Assembly: GCF_003012935.1 (NCBI RefSeq)
Contig: NZ_PUDR01000002.1
Coordinates: 186,001 to 250,000, forward strand
DNA length: 64,000 nucleotides
Reading direction: 5' to 3'
Origin: Pannonibacter carbonis
Lineage (GTDB): Bacteria > Pseudomonadota > Alphaproteobacteria > Rhizobiales > Stappiaceae
Below the pieces are notes generated by a model. The model saw only the letters and a program-made list of their open reading frames with translations, was not told the DNA's origin and did no database searches. Positions 10,098-19,294 of the stretch are shown in pieces. Numbering within the stretch: the first letter of the stretch is position 1; each line of letters begins with the position of its first letter. Position numbers and translations under genes: made by a program.

Positions 10098-11021
10098 GTG
10101 GCCGGTTTCCTCATCAAACGCCTGCTTCAGGCCATCTTCGTGGTCATCGCCATCACGCTCATCGTCTCGTTCGCCATCCGCCTCACCGGTGATCCGGCGG
10201 TGATGATGTTCCAGGGCGGCGGCAGCATGACGGAAGAGGATCTGATGCGGATCCGTGCCGAGCTTGGCACGGACAAGCCCTTCCTGGTGCAGTATCTGAG
10301 CTTCATGCAAGGTCTGGTGACCTTCGACCTCGGCAAGAGCTTCGTTGGCGGAACGCCGGTCGCCCGGCTGATCGGCGACGCGCTGCCGGCGACCCTGATG
10401 CTGGCCTTCGTGTCGATGGCGGTTTCCATCGCCCTGTCGATCCCGCTCGGCATCAAGGCGGCCACTTCCCGCGGCAAGCTGGCGGATCAGGTGATCCGCG
10501 TGTTCTCGCTGGTTGGCCTGTCGTTTCCGAATTTCTGGCTCGCCACCATGCTGGTGCTGCTGTTTGCCATCACCTTCAACCTCTTGCCACCCAGCGGCAT
10601 GTCGGGACCGGAGAGCTTCATCATGCCCGCCGTGACCATGGGCGTGATCCTGACCGCGACCAATGTGCGCCTGGTGCGCACGGCGATGCTGGAAACGCTG
10701 CAGTCGCAATATGTCATGGTCGCCCGGGCCAAGGGGCTGAGCGAGAGCAAGGTTCTCTACAAGCACGCCCTGCGCAACTGTGCCATTCCGCTGATCACCT
10801 ATTTCGGCCTGCAGTTTGGCGGCCTGCTCGGCGGCATCGTCGTCATCGAGCGGGTGTTCAACTGGCCGGGCATGGGCACGCTCGCCTTCGAGGCGGTCGG
10901 TGCGCGCGACTATCCGGTGCTGCAGGCCGTGATCACCGTGCTGTCGCTGATGATCGTCGGCATCAACCTTCTCGTCGATATCGCCTATGGCCTTGTCGAC
11001 CCGCGCATCCGGACGGAGTGA
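10098..11021 (+). CDS. Peptide-type ABC transporter permease (DppB/GsiC-like)
   Basis: A 307-residue inner-membrane protein with six predicted membrane segments. The family opening is FLIKRLLQAIFVVIAIT, followed by the periplasmic loop after GDPAVMM and the EAA coupling loop near VMVARAKGLSESKVLYKHALRN. The end is GLVDPRIRTE, as in DppB/OppB permeases. It forms the channel with the next permease. The start is GTG 10098 with AGGAGAAG upstream. It lies downstream of the palindromic repeat, so it may be transcribed at lower level than the binding protein. Confidence 0.92.
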   Translation: MAGFLIKRLLQAIFVVIAITLIVSFAIRLTGDPAVMMFQGGGSMTEEDLMRIRAELGTDKPFLVQYLSFMQGLVTFDLGKSFVGGTPVARLIGDALPATLMLAFVSMAVSIALSIPLGIKAATSRGKLADQVIRVFSLVGLSFPNFWLATMLVLLFAITFNLLPPSGMSGPESFIMPAVTMGVILTATNVRLVRTAMLETLQSQYVMVARAKGLSESKVLYKHALRNCAIPLITYFGLQFGGLLGGIVVIERVFNWPGMGTLAFEAVGARDYPVLQAVITVLSLMIVGINLLVDIAYGLVDPRIRTE

Positions 11022-11026
11022 CGCTC

Positions 11027-11872
11027 ATGGCCGCAAAGACCTCTCGCCCCTCGCAGTTTGCCAGTCTCGAGTTCATCCTCGGCGCGTTTCTGACAACCGT
11101 GATCTGTTTCGCGGTTTTGTTCTCGGATGTGCTGTTTCCCGGCGCCGACAAGATCGACCTGATGGCCCGGCTGACCAAGCCCTTTGTCAGTGCAGCGCAT
11201 CCGCTCGGCACCGACCCGCTCGGCCGCGACGTGCTGGCCCGTGTGGTGGCCGGTGGCAAGATCTCGCTGCTGGTCGGCTTTACATCGGTGATCGGCGCGG
11301 TCGTCTTCGGCGTGCTGATGGGGCTGATCGCCGGCTATTACCGTGGCTTCTGGGACATGGTGGTGATGCGCTTTGCCGACCTGCAACTGGCCATGCCCTT
11401 CATCCTGCTCGCCATCACCTTCATTGCCATTGTCGGCGGCAGCCTGACCAACACGATCATCCTGCTGATCATCTCGCAGTGGGTGCAATATGCCCGTCTT
11501 GTGCGCGGCTCCGTGCTCACCCTGCGCGAGCGGGAGTTCATCCTCTCCGCCCGCGCCATTGGCGTGAAGGACTGGCGCATCATCCTGCAGCACCTGCTGC
11601 CGAACCTGATCGGCCCGGTGATCGTGCTCATGACGCTGAATGTTGCCAACAACATCCTGCTGGAAAGCAGCCTGACCTTCCTCGGCCTCGGCGTCGATCC
11701 GACGATCCCGAGCTGGGGCGGGATGCTGGCGGACGGGCGGACCTACCTGCAGACCGCGTGGTGGGTGAGCGTGTTCCCCGGTGTTGCCATCCTGCTGACC
11801 GTGCTGGGTCTCAATCTTCTCGGTGACTGGCTGCGCGACAGCCTCGACCCGACCGGACGAACCTCGAGGTAA
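11027..11872 (+). CDS. Peptide-type ABC transporter permease (DppC/GsiD-like)
   Basis: A 281-residue inner-membrane permease. It carries the DppC features HPLGTDPLGRDVLARVVAGG near the N-terminus, AGYYRGFWD, the EAA loop EFILSARAIGVKDWRIILQHLLPN, and the closing GDWLRDSLDP. It pairs with the preceding DppB-like subunit. ATG 11027 is chosen because GGAG (11014-11017) sits nine bases upstream. A GTG at 11018, overlapping the previous stop, is the alternative and would add three residues. Confidence 0.92.
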   Translation: MAAKTSRPSQFASLEFILGAFLTTVICFAVLFSDVLFPGADKIDLMARLTKPFVSAAHPLGTDPLGRDVLARVVAGGKISLLVGFTSVIGAVVFGVLMGLIAGYYRGFWDMVVMRFADLQLAMPFILLAITFIAIVGGSLTNTIILLIISQWVQYARLVRGSVLTLREREFILSARAIGVKDWRIILQHLLPNLIGPVIVLMTLNVANNILLESSLTFLGLGVDPTIPSWGGMLADGRTYLQTAWWVSVFPGVAILLTVLGLNLLGDWLRDSLDPTGRTSR

Positions 11873-11876
11873 TCCG

Positions 11877-13616
11877 ATGACCGTGCTTGTCGACCGCAGC
11901 TTTGCCCGCACGCTGGACCAGATTGCCGGTCTTGCCCGCCCTGGCGAGACGCTGGAGGTGTGGAGCTTCGATGACCGCCGCAGCCGCGAGGACTGCGAAG
12001 CGCTGCTGAAGCAGAAGGGCATCACGGCCCGCATCCGCAGCGCCTACAAGCCGCTGGTGCATGCCTTTCTGGAAGAAATCGATCTGGCCGGGGTGAATGC
12101 AATCGAGCTGCACTATCCGGTGCATCCGGCCGCGCCGGACAACCGGTTCCGCCTCGAGGCCTATCCGCTGGCCGCGATGACGGGCGACAGACCACTGCGC
12201 TTCGTGCCGAAAACCGGCGCGGTGCTGCAGTATGATGTCGTGCTGACCCGAGCGGACGGGAAACGTGAGACCATCGCCGTGCTTGCCCCGAACCGGCTGC
12301 ATGTGGACGCGGCCGGCGAGACGAGCCTGTCGCCGACCGGCTGGATCCGGCGATCCGGCGAGGAAGAGGGGGAGCGGATCGAGACGGACTTCGAGCAGCT
12401 GTTCGAGGCGGCCATCGCCACCGTGAAGTCCGCCCCCTGGGGCACGCAGGAGCCCTATTTCGAGGAACTGCATATAGCAGCTTCCATCCCGGCGAAAGAT
12501 GCGCCGATGTCAGTCGGCGACGAGGTGATCAGCCTCGCCGAGGCCCTGCATGAGGACCTGTATTTCTCGCTGCTGGAGGTGTTCCAGAAGCGCTCGGGGC
12601 GTCCGCTCGGCGACCGGGGGCTGAAGCCGGGGCAGATCGTTCCGGCTGTGACGGGCGGCGCGGCGCGGTCCTCCCTGCGGATCGAGCTCAAGGCCCTGTC
12701 GACCGGCCATATGGACGACCCACGACAGGATCTGGACCGGGCGGAGACGCCTCTGGCCGTTGCGCAGGTGACCGACGAACTGGCCGGCCATGGCGGTGTT
12801 GCGTTCGAGGCAAGCACCCGGTCGGGCCGGACGGTGCGCGCGACCTATGTTGCCGGGACGGCTGCACCGGTGATGATCAGCGCCGGGCAACATGCCAACG
12901 AGACGACTGGCGTCGTCGGTGCGCTTCGGGCCGCACGGCGTCTGGCCAGACGTGAAGGGGCGCATTTCAGCCTGTCGCCGCTGGAAAACCCGGATGGCTA
13001 TGCGCTGCACCAGCGGCTGCGCCTCGGCAATCCACGTCACATGCACCACGCCGCGCGCTACACGGCGCTGGGCGATGACCTTGAATACCGCACGCGCGAG
13101 AACTCGGGGGCGACCCTCTTTGAAAAGGAAATCCGCCTCAAGGCCGAAGCGCTGAGCGGAGCGGGGCTGCATGTAAACCTGCACGGCTATCCCGCGCACG
13201 AATGGACCCGTCCGCTGTCAGGCTATGTTCCGCGCAACTTCGCCATGTGGACCTTGCCGAAGGGCTTTTTCCTGATCTTGCGCCATCTGCCGGGCTGGGA
13301 AGCGGCGTCCGAAGCCTTGCTCGACAAGGTGACGCGCCATCTGGCGGCAATCCCGGGGCTCGTTGGCGAGAACAGCCGGCAGATTGCGCTGTACGAGGCC
13401 CATGCCGGGGAAACCGGCTTCCGCATGATCAATGGGTTCCCGTGCCTGTGCTCGCTGGATGACCGGCACACGGTGCCTGTGACCCTGATCACCGAGTACC
13501 CGGACGAGACCATCTACGGCCCGGCCTTCCGCACCGGCCACACGGCGCAGATGGAAACCGTGCTTGCCGCCTATGAGGCCTGGCAGGAGATCATGACCGG
13601 ACTTGGCATGGTGTGA
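11877..13616 (+). CDS. M14 family zinc carboxypeptidase-like protein
   Basis: A 579-residue cytoplasmic protein without a signal peptide. A long N-terminal region of unknown fold (1 to about 310) precedes an M14-type catalytic domain. The zinc ligands are readable as GQHANETTG (His339, Glu342) and VNLHGYPAHEW (His436). A Glu in TLITEYPDE (about 540) suits the catalytic base. PLENPDGYA is the usual M14 substrate-side motif. It is the last gene of the operon, four bases after the permease. Because it is intracellular and co-transcribed with a peptide importer and oxoprolinase genes, it probably trims the imported peptide or amide substrate. The exact bond cleaved is not known. Confidence 0.8.
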   Translation: MTVLVDRSFARTLDQIAGLARPGETLEVWSFDDRRSREDCEALLKQKGITARIRSAYKPLVHAFLEEIDLAGVNAIELHYPVHPAAPDNRFRLEAYPLAAMTGDRPLRFVPKTGAVLQYDVVLTRADGKRETIAVLAPNRLHVDAAGETSLSPTGWIRRSGEEEGERIETDFEQLFEAAIATVKSAPWGTQEPYFEELHIAASIPAKDAPMSVGDEVISLAEALHEDLYFSLLEVFQKRSGRPLGDRGLKPGQIVPAVTGGAARSSLRIELKALSTGHMDDPRQDLDRAETPLAVAQVTDELAGHGGVAFEASTRSGRTVRATYVAGTAAPVMISAGQHANETTGVVGALRAARRLARREGAHFSLSPLENPDGYALHQRLRLGNPRHMHHAARYTALGDDLEYRTRENSGATLFEKEIRLKAEALSGAGLHVNLHGYPAHEWTRPLSGYVPRNFAMWTLPKGFFLILRHLPGWEAASEALLDKVTRHLAAIPGLVGENSRQIALYEAHAGETGFRMINGFPCLCSLDDRHTVPVTLITEYPDETIYGPAFRTGHTAQMETVLAAYEAWQEIMTGLGMV

Positions 13617-13698
13617 GGCAGGGCTGCGGGACGGGAACCCGACATGTAGACAAGCATCAACAACGCGGCCCAGGGGATATTGTCCGGACCAGCGTTCA

Positions 13699-13788
13699 TT
13701 TCTTTCGTCATGGTCGGGCTAGTCCCAACCATCTGCAAGCCTTTGACGGTTTAGGTCCTCGGCACAAGGCCGAGGATGACGAAAGAGC
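13699..13788. repeat. Inverted pair of GTCAT-type palindromic repeats
   Basis: Two inverted arms, 13699-13735 and 13752-13788, share CTTTCGTCAT on the outside. Each contains its own small C/G hairpin (for example CCTCGG/CCGAGG in the right arm). The layout matches the loci at 20.65-20.83 kb and 38.4 kb. It sits between the end of the peptide operon and the end of the convergent sugar-transferase gene, where it may also act as a bidirectional transcription end. Bases 13617-13698 show nothing else. Confidence 0.55.
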
Positions 13789-13869
13789 AGTTGCGGTGCG
13801 GTGAGCAGTCTTGTCCCCGGACATGCAGCGGCGCAGTCACGTGTGAACGCATTGCTCGCCGGGCAGGCC

Positions 13870-14736
13870 TTAGTAGCCAGTGCCCTTGGTGAATTCCTTC
13901 CAGACGGTCTGGAACAGGATCTTCAGGTCGCCGCGCGTCGACTGGCTGCGGATGTACTCGAGATCGTAATGGACGCGCATGCGGGCATGGTATTCCTCGG
14001 TGGTTTCACCGCGGAAGCCGTTGACCTGCGCAAGGCCAGTAATGCCCGGACGGACCTGGTGACGATCCATGTAACGGGTGTCGAATTCCTCGTAAGGCAT
14101 ACCGGCGGCAAGCATCCCCGGAACATGCGGACGCGGGCCGACGAGAGACATGTCGCCCATCAGGACGTTCCACAGCTGCGGCAGCTCATCGAAGTTGGAC
14201 CGGCGCAGGAAGCGGCCGACCGGCGTGATGCGCGGGTCGTTCTTGCGCGTCTGCGCGACACCGGTTGTGTCCTGTTTGGCGACATACATCGACCGGAACT
14301 TCAGAGTGTAGAACAGCTCGCCATTCAAGCCATAACGCGCCTGGCGGAAGATCACCGGGCCGGCACTGTTCAACTTGATTGCGGCGGCAATCCCGATCAG
14401 CAGCGGGCTCAACAGAACCAGACCGGCAGCACTGCCAACCACATCCATGGTCCGCTTGAGTGGCGGGCGGGCGAAATTTCGCAGGCGCGCCCATCGACGC
14501 CCGTCATCGAACGCAGCTGCAGGCCCGGCGATGGCGGAGAAAGCTGCATTCGCACGTGACCCGACAAGCCGGACGTCCCCGAAAGTCCGACCCAGCCGGT
14601 CAGTCTTGTTGGGGCCAAAGCTGCCTCGATCAGCCCTGGAGCGATCGATCCGCGCCTTGGACAGGTAGACAATCCGTCCTGATTGCGGATGCCAGAACCC
14701 GAAGCCGTCAGGCTGGTCAAAACGATTATGCGCCAT
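13870..14736 (-). CDS. Bacterial sugar transferase (undecaprenyl-phosphate sugar phosphotransferase, ExoY/WcaJ C-terminal type)
   Basis: A 288-residue protein. A variable 90-residue N-terminus is followed by [20 protein letters not shown], the single membrane helix that opens this family. The catalytic region then shows [50 protein letters not shown] and [12 protein letters not shown]. It transfers a sugar-1-phosphate to undecaprenyl phosphate, the first step of exopolysaccharide or capsule repeat assembly at the inner membrane. ATG 14736 is preferred over a TTG at 14808, because GGGG lies about nine bases upstream and the extra residues match nothing. It diverges from the epimerase gene. Confidence 0.88.
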   Translation of the reverse strand: MAHNRFDQPDGFGFWHPQSGRIVYLSKARIDRSRADRGSFGPNKTDRLGRTFGDVRLVGSRANAAFSAIAGPAAAFDDGRRWARLRNFARPPLKRTMDVVGSAAGLVLLSPLLIGIAAAIKLNSAGPVIFRQARYGLNGELFYTLKFRSMYVAKQDTTGVAQTRKNDPRITPVGRFLRRSNFDELPQLWNVLMGDMSLVGPRPHVPGMLAAGMPYEEFDTRYMDRHQVRPGITGLAQVNGFRGETTEEYHARMRVHYDLEYIRSQSTRGDLKILFQTVWKEFTKGTGY

Positions 14737-15099
14737 GGCATGCCCCGAAAACGCTAAACAATTTCCTGCACCCGCACCGTCGTTCTCGGCGATGGGAGCA
14801 GTGGCCAATGCCAGAAGCCTCCGTAAAAACTGAAGGCAGCAATTTTAATGGATTCTTAACATTGTCGGGACCCGACTGCAAATTACATCGGGCTTAATGT
14901 CATACCTGTCGCAGGCGATGCCAGGCTTTCGAAAGGCCGCTTTCCGGTGCTATCGGAAAAGCCCTGTCTGCCCGGCGGCGACACAGGCGAACCTGCCTGT
15001 CCCAGTGCCTGGCCGAATGGGGTTGGTCGCCCTGCGTCTCGATGCTAAGCACAGCGCGTGGGCCGCGCGGGCGGTCTGAACAGGCGAGAGAGGCTCCCC
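14737..15099. other. Divergent intergenic region between polysaccharide genes
   Basis: This 363-bp gap holds both promoters of the divergent sugar-transferase and epimerase genes. It is locally AT-rich around 14840-14865 and contains a perfect 6+1+6 palindrome, GTCGGGACCCGAC, at 14864-14876, which is a possible operator. No reliable -35/-10 pair or small gene was found. Confidence 0.4.
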
Positions 15100-16113
15100 T
15101 TGCGCAAGGCACTGGTTACCGGTTCGGCCGGCTTCATCGGCTATTATCTGTGCAAGCGGCTGATTGCGGACGGGTTCGAGGTGATCGGCCTTGATGCAAT
15201 GACCGATTACTATGATGTGCGCCTGAAGCAACGGCGGCACCAGATGCTGCTGCAGAGCCCGAACTTCCGTGCGCTCAACGAACGGGTCGAGACGCCGGGC
15301 TATCTGGTGGATCTCCTCGCCCGCGAAAAGCCGGATGTGGTCATCCACCTGGCGGCGCAGGCCGGCGTGCGCTATTCGATCGAGGCGCCGCGCTCCTATC
15401 TCGACAGCAACATTGCCGGTACGTTCGAGCTGCTGGAAGCGGCAAGGGCCACCCCGCCGCAGCACCTCTTGATCGCCTCGACCTCGTCGGCCTATGGCGC
15501 CAATACGACGATGCCCTATGTCGAGACGGCCAAGGCCGACCACCAGATGTCCTTCTACGCAGCGACGAAGAAGGCCTGCGAGGTGATGAGCCATTCCTAT
15601 GCCCATCTCTATGGCCTGCCGACGACGCTGTTCCGCTTCTTCACAGTCTATGGCCCCTGGGGCCGGCCGGACATGGCGCTGTTCAAGTTCACCAAGGCGA
15701 TCCTCGCCGGCGAGCCGATCGACGTCTACAATCACGGCGACATGCGCCGCGACTTCACCTATGTCGAGGATCTGGTCCTGGGCATCCGGCTCCTGATCGA
15801 CGCGGTGCCGCAGCGCCCCCTGGACGGGGAGGGCGTGCCGGAGGGCGACAGCCTGTCGCCGGTTGCGCCCTGGCGCATCGTCAACATCGGCAATTCGGCA
15901 CCGGTGCAGCTCACTGACTACATCGCCGCCATCGAGGCCGCCACGGGCCGCAAGGCGATCCGCAACCTGTTGCCGATGCAGCCGGGCGATGTTCCCGCCA
16001 CCTGGGCCGACACCAGCCTCCTCGAACACCTCACCGGCTTCCGCCCGGCGACGAGCGTGGAAGAGGGCGTGGCGCGGTTCGTGGACTGGTACCGGGGGTA
16101 TTATGGGGGGTGA
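15100..16113 (+). CDS. UDP-glucuronate 4-epimerase-like NAD-dependent epimerase
   Basis: A 337-residue short-chain epimerase. The NAD motif GSAGFIGYYL lies at the N-terminus, followed by GLDAMTDYYDVRLK, typical of UDP-glucuronate to UDP-galacturonate epimerases. HLAAQAGVRYS, STSSAYG and the catalytic YAATK (Tyr-x3-Lys) complete the signature. TVYGPWGRPDMALFKF is also diagnostic. It would supply UDP-galacturonic acid for the polysaccharide started by the divergent sugar transferase. The start is TTG 15100, supported by GAGAGAGG seven bases upstream and by the alignment of RKALVTGSAG with the family N-terminus. The GTG at 15058 would add an unmatched extension. Confidence 0.88.
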   Translation: MRKALVTGSAGFIGYYLCKRLIADGFEVIGLDAMTDYYDVRLKQRRHQMLLQSPNFRALNERVETPGYLVDLLAREKPDVVIHLAAQAGVRYSIEAPRSYLDSNIAGTFELLEAARATPPQHLLIASTSSAYGANTTMPYVETAKADHQMSFYAATKKACEVMSHSYAHLYGLPTTLFRFFTVYGPWGRPDMALFKFTKAILAGEPIDVYNHGDMRRDFTYVEDLVLGIRLLIDAVPQRPLDGEGVPEGDSLSPVAPWRIVNIGNSAPVQLTDYIAAIEAATGRKAIRNLLPMQPGDVPATWADTSLLEHLTGFRPATSVEEGVARFVDWYRGYYGG

Positions 16114-16360
16114 GTGAGGCGACAGCGCTGGTCCTGTGCCAATCTGTCGCTCGCTCGGGACGATGAATATCCGCTTTGCGGCAGCGTGCCAAAGACGACC
16201 GGAACAACAGAATGAATTGTGTGGATCCGATTTACAGAGTGGGAAATGGCATTGGGGCCGAACTCCTGATGCGGACTTTCGCCTAGGTCTGAAAATCTGA
16301 CCAAAGGGCTTCCAATGAGCTAATTTAAGAATGTTCCAAAAAGAGACGGCACCTTGAGGT
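16114..16360. other. Low-GC intergenic stretch at the left edge of the HipBA insert
   Basis: Base composition drops from the GC-rich epimerase into AT-rich DNA through this stretch. No gene, tRNA fragment or inverted terminal repeat was found. It probably marks the left border of a horizontally acquired segment that ends before tRNA-Thr at 18549. Confidence 0.35.
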
Positions 16361-16480
16361 AATATGTTTCAGCATATGAAGCGACAAACTTATATGCTGT
16401 AGCATGTCGAATTTCTCAGATTTGTTGACAGAAATATATCTTGGCATATAATTTAGGGCGATTATATGTGAGAATATATA
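16361..16480 (+). promoter_or_regulatory. Consensus promoter and operator-like palindromes of the hipB-hipA operon
   Basis: A perfect sigma-70 type promoter is visible: TTGACA at 16425-16430, a 16-bp spacer, and TATAAT at 16447-16452. Three related AT-rich palindromes surround it. One lies around 16361-16380 (ATATG...CATAT). ATGCTGTAGCAT is at 16394-16405. TATATGTGAGAATATATA, at 16463-16480, runs up to the start codon and covers the expected transcription start and ribosome site. This layout fits cooperative autorepression by the HipB-like protein, as known for hipBA. Confidence 0.7.
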
Positions 16481-17119
16481 ATGACTGAGAATTTGGAGAT
16501 CATAGAGGCAATCAAGAATGCCCGCAAAGCCAAGGGCCTAAGCCAAACCAGCTTCGGCGAGCTTGTTGGCGTGCCGCAAAGCCATATCTCTAAAATCGAA
16601 AAGGGCGGCGTAGATATCAAGCTCTCCAGCTTGATCCAGATTGCTCGCGCGCTTGACCTGGAAGTCAAGCTGGTACCCAAAAGGGCTCTTCCTGCCGTCG
16701 AGAGTATCGTCGCAGGGGTTTCGCGAGATCGTACCGCTCCCGCTTTGAGTAATATCCGCAATGCTCAAAAGGCTCTCGATCACCTGCGAAACATTGCTGG
16801 TGCGCCCGCCAATTACATTGAGGTGTTTGAGCAAATTGATCGCGCTCTGAAAGGGTTGCAAGCTCTCAACTACGACACGGACGCTTATGTTCGACTAGAG
16901 AAAGCTACATCTCCCATTTGGAAGATAACCTTTCCACCCAAGCAGTTCAGCCCTGCCGAAGGTCTCAAGGAGAATTCTTCCGAAGTCGGTAAAATCATCA
17001 AAATATTGGAGCGAGTTGGCAAAAGCTTGCGAGAACTCCGCAATAGTCTTGTTCATCGCCATGAAAAGGCTGACCTGCTAGAGCGTCCGGCCTATTTACT
17101 GGAGGATGACGTTGACTGA
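16481..17119 (+). CDS. HipB-like antitoxin with extended C-terminal domain (Xre/Cro HTH)
   Basis: A 212-residue protein. The N-terminal 75 residues are a helix-turn-helix of the Xre/HipB type, with IKNARKAKGLSQTSFGELVGVPQS followed by ISKIEKGG and LIQIARALDLEVKLVPK. Ordinary HipB is about 70-100 residues. Here a further 130-residue, largely helical segment follows, ending RELRNSLVHRHEKADLLE, with no recognised family. The short form antitoxin binds the operator and neutralises HipA. The extra domain may strengthen toxin binding or sense something else. The gene starts directly behind the operator, overlaps hipA by 14 bp, and is noticeably more AT-rich than its neighbours. Confidence 0.75.
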   Translation: MTENLEIIEAIKNARKAKGLSQTSFGELVGVPQSHISKIEKGGVDIKLSSLIQIARALDLEVKLVPKRALPAVESIVAGVSRDRTAPALSNIRNAQKALDHLRNIAGAPANYIEVFEQIDRALKGLQALNYDTDAYVRLEKATSPIWKITFPPKQFSPAEGLKENSSEVGKIIKILERVGKSLRELRNSLVHRHEKADLLERPAYLLEDDVD

Positions 17120-18347
17120 TATATCCTCACTCAACATCCTTCTTCACGGCAAAAAAGTCGGCACACTCAGCCTGCTGCCGGGAGACCGCTCGATCTTTTC
17201 ATTCGATGACGCCTATGTCGCCGACAAAAGCCGTGACACGCTGAGCTTGTCTTTCAAGAACCCCCTTGGCGAACTGCTGACGAGGTTTGACGCGACGGGG
17301 CCTAACCTGCTGCCGTTCTTTTCAAACCTATTACCGGAAGGCACTCTGCGGGATTATCTGGCACGGCAAGCCGGCGTAAAGCCTGTCAGAGAGCTATATC
17401 TCCTATGGGCGCTCGGCCAGGACTTGCCTGGTGCGGTCACCGTGTTGCCTGACGACGGGGAGGGGCTGCCAGATGATGACGACGAGACAACTGCCGAGGA
17501 AAAAGCAACGCGCAAAGAACAAGCTCTGCGCTTCTCTCTTGCGGGTGTTCAACTGAAGTTTTCTGCTTTGCGCAATGCAGGCAAGAACGGTGGCTTGACG
17601 ATACCCGCCAAAGGGATCGGCGGGGAGTGGATCGTAAAGCTTCCGGCAGACAGGTTTGAAGGCGTTCCCGAGAACGAATTTTCGTTCATGACCATCGCAA
17701 GGCAGATCGGGATTGATGTGCCTGAGATCGAGCTGATTGATCTCAAGAGCATTGACGGTCTTCCGGACGGGCTTGGAAGGTTACGGGGCGAGAAAGCCTT
17801 CGCTATCAAGCGCTTCGACCGAAGTGACGATGGCCCTGTGCATATTGAAGACTTTGCGCAGGTTTTCGGGCGCTACCCTTTTCAGAAATACGATCAAGCG
17901 AGCTACAGAAATATCGCAACGGTGTTGGGGATTGAAACCACTCAAGGCGATGTCGCGGAATACATCCGGCGTTTGGTGTATTCGACGCTCATTGGCAACG
18001 ACGATATGCACCTGAAAAACTGGTCGCTGATCTACTACGACCGAAAGACGCCGAGCGTCGCACCGGCCTATGATTTGCTTGCAACGATCCCATATCTGCC
18101 AAGCAAAACAGCGGCCATGAAATATGTCACCACAAACGTGATGGCGGAGCTCACGCTGAAAGAGCTTGCCGTACTGGCATCAAAGGCCAAGCTGCCAGAA
18201 AAGCTTGTCTTGGACACGGCCAAAGAAACGGTCGCTGCGTTTCAGGAGGTTTGGGCAAAGGAGAAAACGAACCTGGCCTTGAGCGAAGATGTGATCAAGG
18301 CTGTCGATGCCCATCTTGCGACGTTGATCCTGCCTTTGGAGTGCTGA
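17106..18347 (+). CDS. hipA: HipA-like serine/threonine kinase toxin
   Basis: A 413-residue kinase of the HipA fold. It has the N-terminal HipA-N1 region (LHGKKVGTLSL, FFSNLLPEG), the ATP-side loop SLAGVQLKFS, the substrate region GGEWIVKLPA, the catalytic IGNDDMHLKNWSL (Asp300 in the GNxDxHxKN motif) and the metal site APAYDLL. HipA toxins phosphorylate aminoacyl-tRNA synthetases and halt growth until neutralised by HipB. An acidic insert (DDDDETTAEE) near residue 120 is unusual. ATG 17106 directly abuts GGAGG, so the TTG at 17112, six bases further, may be the true start. Its target here is unknown. Confidence 0.85.
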   Translation: MTLTDISSLNILLHGKKVGTLSLLPGDRSIFSFDDAYVADKSRDTLSLSFKNPLGELLTRFDATGPNLLPFFSNLLPEGTLRDYLARQAGVKPVRELYLLWALGQDLPGAVTVLPDDGEGLPDDDDETTAEEKATRKEQALRFSLAGVQLKFSALRNAGKNGGLTIPAKGIGGEWIVKLPADRFEGVPENEFSFMTIARQIGIDVPEIELIDLKSIDGLPDGLGRLRGEKAFAIKRFDRSDDGPVHIEDFAQVFGRYPFQKYDQASYRNIATVLGIETTQGDVAEYIRRLVYSTLIGNDDMHLKNWSLIYYDRKTPSVAPAYDLLATIPYLPSKTAAMKYVTTNVMAELTLKELAVLASKAKLPEKLVLDTAKETVAAFQEVWAKEKTNLALSEDVIKAVDAHLATLILPLEC

Positions 18348-18548
18348 GTTGCCTGCTGGGGGGGGCAATTCCAGCCTCCCTATCTGCGGGCATCGCACCC
18401 TGAGCAAACAGTAAATGCCCCTGAACGATCCTTGTCCGGATGATGACGTTTGTTCGCGGCAATCAAAGACTGTGATGAGGCCCGACCCTGATCGCATCGC
18501 AACTAACGGAATTTTATTAGAGGTATCAATGTACTGAGAAGATTTTGA

Positions 18549-18623
<75 letters not shown>

Positions 18624-18841
18624 ATCTTCGGCGTGTTGACCGTTTGGTCCGCCAGGCGAGGGCAAAGGCTGCCGCTCGTGTCTGCAGCGGGTTATCGCTG
18701 CGAACGAGCGGGCTTGTGCCACAGTTGTTCGGGGATGGCAAGCGCCTGTTACAGGGAATTTGTAAGCCGCCTGTGGACAGGATGAGCCGGCGTGGCCGGT
18801 GGGCTTTGCGTGGGGGCCATGGCTGGGGTAGGTCTTGGGGC

Positions 18842-19081
18842 ATGGACGAGAACACGAAGCAGAGCGGAAATCAGGGCAGAAATGCTGGTGCAAACGGCGG
18901 CAATCCAAAGCTGTCGCTGAAGCCGGGCAGCCGGGAGGCGCGCCTTGCCGAGGCCCTGCGCCAGAACCTGAAGCGCCGCAAGGTTGCCGCGCGCCAGCGG
19001 GCGGATCGGGACGGGGATGACGCTGGGGATCCCGCCGTCGACGGGCTTTTGCCGGCCCCGGAGGGTGCTGATACGCCCTGA
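18842..19081 (+). CDS. Small conserved basic protein upstream of murA
   Basis: A 79-residue protein with a disordered polar N-terminus and a basic core REARLAEALRQNLKRRKVAARQR. A short protein with such a LAxALRxNLKRRK core is commonly found just before murA in Rhizobiales. No domain or catalytic motif is present, and the function is unknown. It begins at ATG 18842 and ends 213 bp before murA, in the same direction. Conservation of position rather than sequence detail is the main support. Confidence 0.55.
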   Translation: MDENTKQSGNQGRNAGANGGNPKLSLKPGSREARLAEALRQNLKRRKVAARQRADRDGDDAGDPAVDGLLPAPEGADTP

Positions 19082-19294
19082 TGGCCAGCAAGGCTGTGGA
19101 TAACGCGGCTGTGCGGCTTTTGAGGTGACGGACGCTGACGCTCCGACGTGCTGCAACGAATGCGGGGCGATACGCGGCAGCAGGGGCGATGCTGGCGGTC
19201 TGCCTTGCGCGCGCCAAACTCCGGGTGTAGACGCGGCTCGCGCAAGGGAACAAATCAATTTCAGGGCCGTTTGCGGCCGCAGCCAGGTGAATCC

